Below, one piece after another: positions 29,905 through 34,206 of a stretch of DNA of 34,206 nt. The notes beneath the pieces were generated by a model. The model made no database searches. It was given only the letters and a program-made list of their open reading frames with translations, and was not told the DNA's origin. Made by a program: the position numbers and the translations under genes. Position 1 is the stretch's first letter, and every line of letters begins with the position of its first letter. Origin of the DNA: Catenulispora sp. (GTDB lineage Bacteria > Actinomycetota > Actinomycetes > Streptomycetales > Catenulisporaceae); NCBI GenBank assembly GCA_013362315.1, contig JABFWL010000053.1, positions 1-34,206 of the forward strand, read 5' to 3'.

Positions 29905-30096
29905 GTGGCTGAGCGAGTTCAGGTGCGGGAGATCGATGATGACGAGGGTGCTCGTCTGCTGCGGATCGTGCGGCGCGGGACTGGGGCGGTGGTGACCTGG
30001 CGCAGAGCCCAGATGGTGCTGCTGTCCGCGCAGAAGATGCCGGTGGCGAAGATCACCGAGGTGACGTTCACCAGTTCGGACCGGGTACGGACCTGA
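29905..30096 (+). pseudogene. IS630-family transposase, N-terminal remnant
   Basis: The frame encodes VREIDDDEGARLLRIVRRG, VVTWRRAQMVLLSAQKMPVAKI and FTSSDRVR, the N-terminal helix-turn-helix of IS630-family transposases. It breaks off after DRVR with a stop codon, where intact members continue for over 250 residues. The DDE catalytic domain is absent and no terminal inverted repeats are seen. It is a dead fragment of an insertion element. Confidence 0.75.
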
Positions 30097-30099
30097 TAC

Positions 30100-30143
30100 G
30101 GCACTAGAAACCGGAGTCGGCCTCGAAAGTCGGGCTGAGTACG
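30100..30143. repeat. 13-bp repeat array, degenerate copy 2
   Basis: GGCACTAGAAACC (30100-30112), GGCCTCGAAAGTC (30119-30131) and GGGCTGAGTACG (30132-30143) match the GGAGCTAGAAACG unit, with a 6-bp break after the first. The array lies just after the IS630 remnant and before the convergent aldo/keto reductase. Confidence 0.55.
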
Positions 30144-30188
30144 GGAAGCGGCTGGAGTCGCGGGCCCAGCCGCTTGGCCAGGTCAGGG

Positions 30189-31061
30189 CTAGCGGCCGAT
30201 CTTGTCCAGCTCGGCGAGGTCTTCGTCGGAGAGCGTGAGCGCTGCGCCGGTGATGTTCTCGCGCAGGTGCGTGACCGACGAGGTGCCGGGGATCAGCAGG
30301 ATGTTCGGCGAGCGCCGCAGCAGCCAGGCCAGGGCGACTGGCATCGGGGCCGACCCCAGCCGGGTGGCCACAGCTGTGAGTGCCGAGGACTGCAGTGGTG
30401 TGAACCCGCCGAGCGGGAAGAAGGGCACGTAGGCGATGCCTGCTGCGGCGAGTTCGTCGATCAGCTCGTCGTCGTGGCGGTGGGCGAGGTTGTACAGGTT
30501 CTGTACGGACACGATCGGGGCGATCGCCCGCGCCTCGGCGACCTGCTCCCGTGTCGCGTTGCTGACCCCGAGGTGCCGGATCACGCCCTGCCGCTGGAGG
30601 TCGGCGAGGGTCTCGAACGCCTCGGCGAGCGAGCCGGGCACCGGGCCCTGGGCGTCGCCGAGCCGGAGGTTGACGACGTCCAGGGTCTCGACGCCGAGGT
30701 TCTCCAGATTCTCCTGGACGGCGCGGCGCAACTCCTCGGGCTTGCGGGCTGGGGGCCAGCCGCCCTGCTCGTCGCGGGTCGCGCCGACCTTGGTGGCGAT
30801 GTGCAGCGAGTCGGCGTACGGGTGCAGGGCTTCACGGATCAGCTGGTTGGTGATGTGCGGGCCGTAGGCGTCGGCGGTGTCGATGTGGGTGATGCCGAGG
30901 CCGACGGCTTCGCGCAGGACGGCGAGGGCGCCCTCGCGGTCGGCGGGCGGCCCCATCACCCAGGGGCCGGCGAGCTGCATGGCGCCGTAGCCGAAGCGGG
31001 TGACGGTCATGTCGCCCAGGGTCCAAGTGCCGCCGGGAAGCGAAGCAGGGAGCGTGCTCAC
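30189..31061 (-). CDS. Aldo/keto reductase
   Basis: A 290-residue NADPH-dependent barrel enzyme. Catalytic Asp and Tyr are in HIDTADAYGPH, Lys in HIATKVGAT. The position usually held by the catalytic His reads VVNLRLGD instead of a YxxH motif, so the His is replaced (Asn/Leu). The cofactor motif LIPGTSSVTHLREN is intact. It resembles YdbC/AKR-type oxidoreductases. GTG 31061 gives the usual family length. It is divergent from an HxlR regulator with a strong palindrome between them, so it probably responds to electrophile or quinone stress, as many HxlR targets do; that is inferred. Confidence 0.9.
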   Translation of the reverse strand: MSTLPASLPGGTWTLGDMTVTRFGYGAMQLAGPWVMGPPADREGALAVLREAVGLGITHIDTADAYGPHITNQLIREALHPYADSLHIATKVGATRDEQGGWPPARKPEELRRAVQENLENLGVETLDVVNLRLGDAQGPVPGSLAEAFETLADLQRQGVIRHLGVSNATREQVAEARAIAPIVSVQNLYNLAHRHDDELIDELAAAGIAYVPFFPLGGFTPLQSSALTAVATRLGSAPMPVALAWLLRRSPNILLIPGTSSVTHLRENITGAALTLSDEDLAELDKIGR

Positions 31062-31144
31062 GGTGCTGTTGTGCCTTTCGTGTCGAGCCAGGGCTGGTGC
31101 CCGTTGGCGTCGTGCTCCACGATTGACGCGTAACTCTCTATTGG

Positions 31145-31184
31145 GAAGTAGGCACTTCAGAGTGGGTAGGGCACTCAGAAGTGC
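31145..31184. promoter_or_regulatory. Candidate HxlR operator
   Basis: GCACTTCAGAGTG (31152-31164) and CACTCAGAAGTGC (31172-31184) form an inverted repeat with 12 of 13 bases paired and a 7-bp spacer. A second one, GAAGT-AGGC-ACTTC (31145-31158 region), overlaps its left arm. A TTGACG -35-like box lies at 31123-31128. The site ends 17 bp before the HxlR ATG and lies between the divergent genes. Confidence 0.7.
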
Positions 31185-31200
31185 GTGAGGAGTGGTTTCC

Positions 31201-31644
31201 ATGGCGACGATGACGGCGGCTGAGCAGCGCAGGCAGGCGAAGGTGCGCTACGACGCGTTCGTGGCGGCATGCCCCAGCCGACAGTTGCTCGACCGGGTCT
31301 CCGACAAGTGGGTCACGCTGATCCTGGCCGCCCTCGGCAATAGCAGCCCGCAAGAACTGGGCACCGACTGCGCCGGCGAGCCTCGGGCGATGCGCTACTC
31401 GGAGCTGGCCCGGCTGCTGGCCGGCGTCAGCCAGAAGATGCTCACCCAGACTCTGCGCTCCCTAGAGCGCGACGGCCTGGTGACCCGCACCGTGACACCG
31501 ACCGTGCCGGTCACGGTCACCTACGAGCTGACCGCTCTCGGCCTGTCGCTCTACGAGACGATGCGCGGCATCAAGAGCTGGGCCGAGGCACACATGGACG
31601 ATGTGTTCGCCAACCGCGAGAGCTACGACAACCGTGCTGTCTGA
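31201..31644 (+). CDS. HxlR-family transcriptional regulator
   Basis: A 147-residue winged-helix regulator. HxlR features are CPSRQLLDRVSDKWVTLILAALG (the N-terminal Cys is often redox-active in the family), MRYSELARLLAGVSQKMLTQTLRSLERDGLVTRTV (recognition helix), and VTYELTALGLSLYETM. ATG 31201 has TGAGGAG 8 nt upstream; a GTG three codons earlier is less likely. It probably binds the palindrome just upstream, controlling itself and the divergent aldo/keto reductase. Confidence 0.93.
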   Translation: MATMTAAEQRRQAKVRYDAFVAACPSRQLLDRVSDKWVTLILAALGNSSPQELGTDCAGEPRAMRYSELARLLAGVSQKMLTQTLRSLERDGLVTRTVTPTVPVTVTYELTALGLSLYETMRGIKSWAEAHMDDVFANRESYDNRAV

Positions 31645-31680
31645 AAACTCGTACTCGGGCGTGCACGGCTCCTGACACCA

Positions 31681-32076
31681 GTGCGGGGGTCCCACACCGA
31701 CCCGCACCTGGGCAACGTCCTGGCCGCGCCGGGCCGGATCTGGCTGATCGACTGGGATGACGCCGCGTTGTCAGCGCCCGAACACGACCTGATGCTCGTG
31801 CTCGGCGGCGCGTATGGCGACGAGTACATCGGCGATCGGGAACGGGCCTGGTTCTTCGAGGGCTATGGCGACGTTGATTTCGACGCGGAGTGCCTTGCGT
31901 ACTGCCGAGCGTCGAGGGGCCTGGTGGACGTGGCCTTCCTCGCCGAGGAGGCCTTCACAGCGCCAGACCCTGGGCTTCCCGCCGATTCCGACCGCGGCTG
32001 GCGGACCAGAGCCGCGCAGATGCTCGCCCACCAGTTTGGCCCGACGGGCTTCATAAGCCTCGCGCTGGCTGGCTGA
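31681..32076 (+). pseudogene. C-terminal fragment of an APH-family phosphotransferase
   Basis: About 130 codons encode the catalytic half of an APH-type kinase: SHTDPHLGNVL (in place of HGDPHLGNVL), IWLIDWDDAALSAPEHDLMLVLGG, WFFEGYGD, LAYCRASRGLVDVAFLAEEAF. The nucleotide-binding N-terminal lobe is absent. The frame runs upstream only to the stop of the HxlR gene. There is no ribosome binding site before GTG 31681. It is best read as a truncated pseudogene, possibly left by the event that joined it to hxlR. Confidence 0.7.
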
Positions 32077-32111
32077 GCCCACTACACCGACGGAGCAGAC
32101 GTTGCCTGACG

Positions 32112-32163
32112 TGGCCTAGAAACTGGAGCTAAAACAAGGAACTGAACACCGGAGCTAGAAACG
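32112..32163. repeat. 13-bp tandem repeat array, copy 3
   Basis: Four consecutive 13-bp units start at 32112, 32125, 32138 and 32151; the last is the exact consensus GGAGCTAGAAACG. The array ends 4 bp before the ileS terminator stem. Confidence 0.85.
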
Positions 32164-32167
32164 GGAA

Positions 32168-32205
32168 ACAGTCCCGGCCCTGCCCGAAGGCAGAGCCGGG
32201 GCTGT
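32168..32205. terminator. Terminator of ileS
   Basis: Long interrupted stem: ACAG, CCCGGC and CTGCC (32168-32184) pair with GGCAG, GCCGGG and CTGT (32189-32205) around a CGAA tetraloop. On the minus strand it is followed by TTTCCCGTTTC, so it fits termination of ileS, whose stop is 39 bp away. Confidence 0.85.
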
Positions 32206-32243
32206 CCGCACCTCAGCCGGTCATCCAGACTTGGCGCCGATCA

Positions 32244-34206
<1,963 letters not shown>

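Noticed and set aside
29905..30143. Intact IS630 insertion sequence
   Set aside because: No DDE domain, no terminal inverted repeats and no target-site duplication can be seen.

Overview
The window is chromosomal DNA of a high-GC actinobacterium. Third codon positions are almost all G or C, GTG and TTG starts are common, an RbpA homologue (an actinobacterial RNA polymerase factor) is present, and several genes look leaderless. The mix of a secreted cellulase, many one-component regulators and a partial IleS of the actinobacterial type suggests a soil filamentous genus such as Catenulispora or a Streptomyces relative. The genus is a guess; the phylum is not.

Layout. (1) 1-3.2 kb: the end of a DUF2382 stress-type protein that enters from the left edge, then an XRE/TPR regulator divergent from an SDR oxidoreductase, closed by a perfect 44-bp palindromic terminator. 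(2) 3.2-7.7 kb: a secreted GH5 cellulase with a CBM2, having a palindrome-rich upstream region, and a TetR regulator divergent from a 14-TM drug-efflux MFS pump. (3) 7.7-9.7 kb: a tiny hypothetical gene, a Gly/His-rich TIM44-like membrane protein and a remnant of a flavin monooxygenase. (4) 9.8-13.8 kb: the most unusual part. A caspase-like protease is fused to a C-terminal EAL (cyclic-di-GMP phosphodiesterase) domain and is translationally coupled to a small EACC1-like protein. It faces a membrane-anchored Mrr-type nuclease that follows a secreted protein. (5) 13.8-18.9 kb: a histidine kinase/response regulator pair divergent from an ABC exporter operon whose first permease carries a large extracellular jelly-roll-like domain. 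(6) 18.9-24.3 kb: RbpA, an SseB/DUF1266-like protein, an aldo/keto reductase divergent from an AraC regulator, and a BNR-propeller/MoaD-like gene pair. (7) 24.3-32.2 kb: exonuclease III, two APH-type kinases and one APH fragment, a NYN-domain protein, a lipoprotein, a TauD/TfdA remnant, an IS630 transposase remnant, an aldo/keto reductase/HxlR divergent pair, and three intergenic arrays of a 13-bp tandem repeat. (8) 32.2 kb to the end: the 3' two-thirds of ileS, running off the right edge.

How the genes work together. Most of the window is made of regulator-target pairs arranged back to back (XRE/SDR, TetR/MFS, RR-HK/ABC, AKR/AraC, AKR/HxlR), several with visible operators. The caspase-EAL/EACC1-like pair fits the family of actinobacterial NTP- or ligand-gated conflict systems in which caspase effectors are paired with an EACC1 component. 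All residues expected for EAL catalysis or c-di-GMP binding are present, so this may be a c-di-GMP-gated suicide protease. That is inference. Gene decay (three broken genes and an IS630 stub) and repeat arrays are concentrated at 26-32 kb, which suggests an actively rearranged stretch just downstream of ileS.
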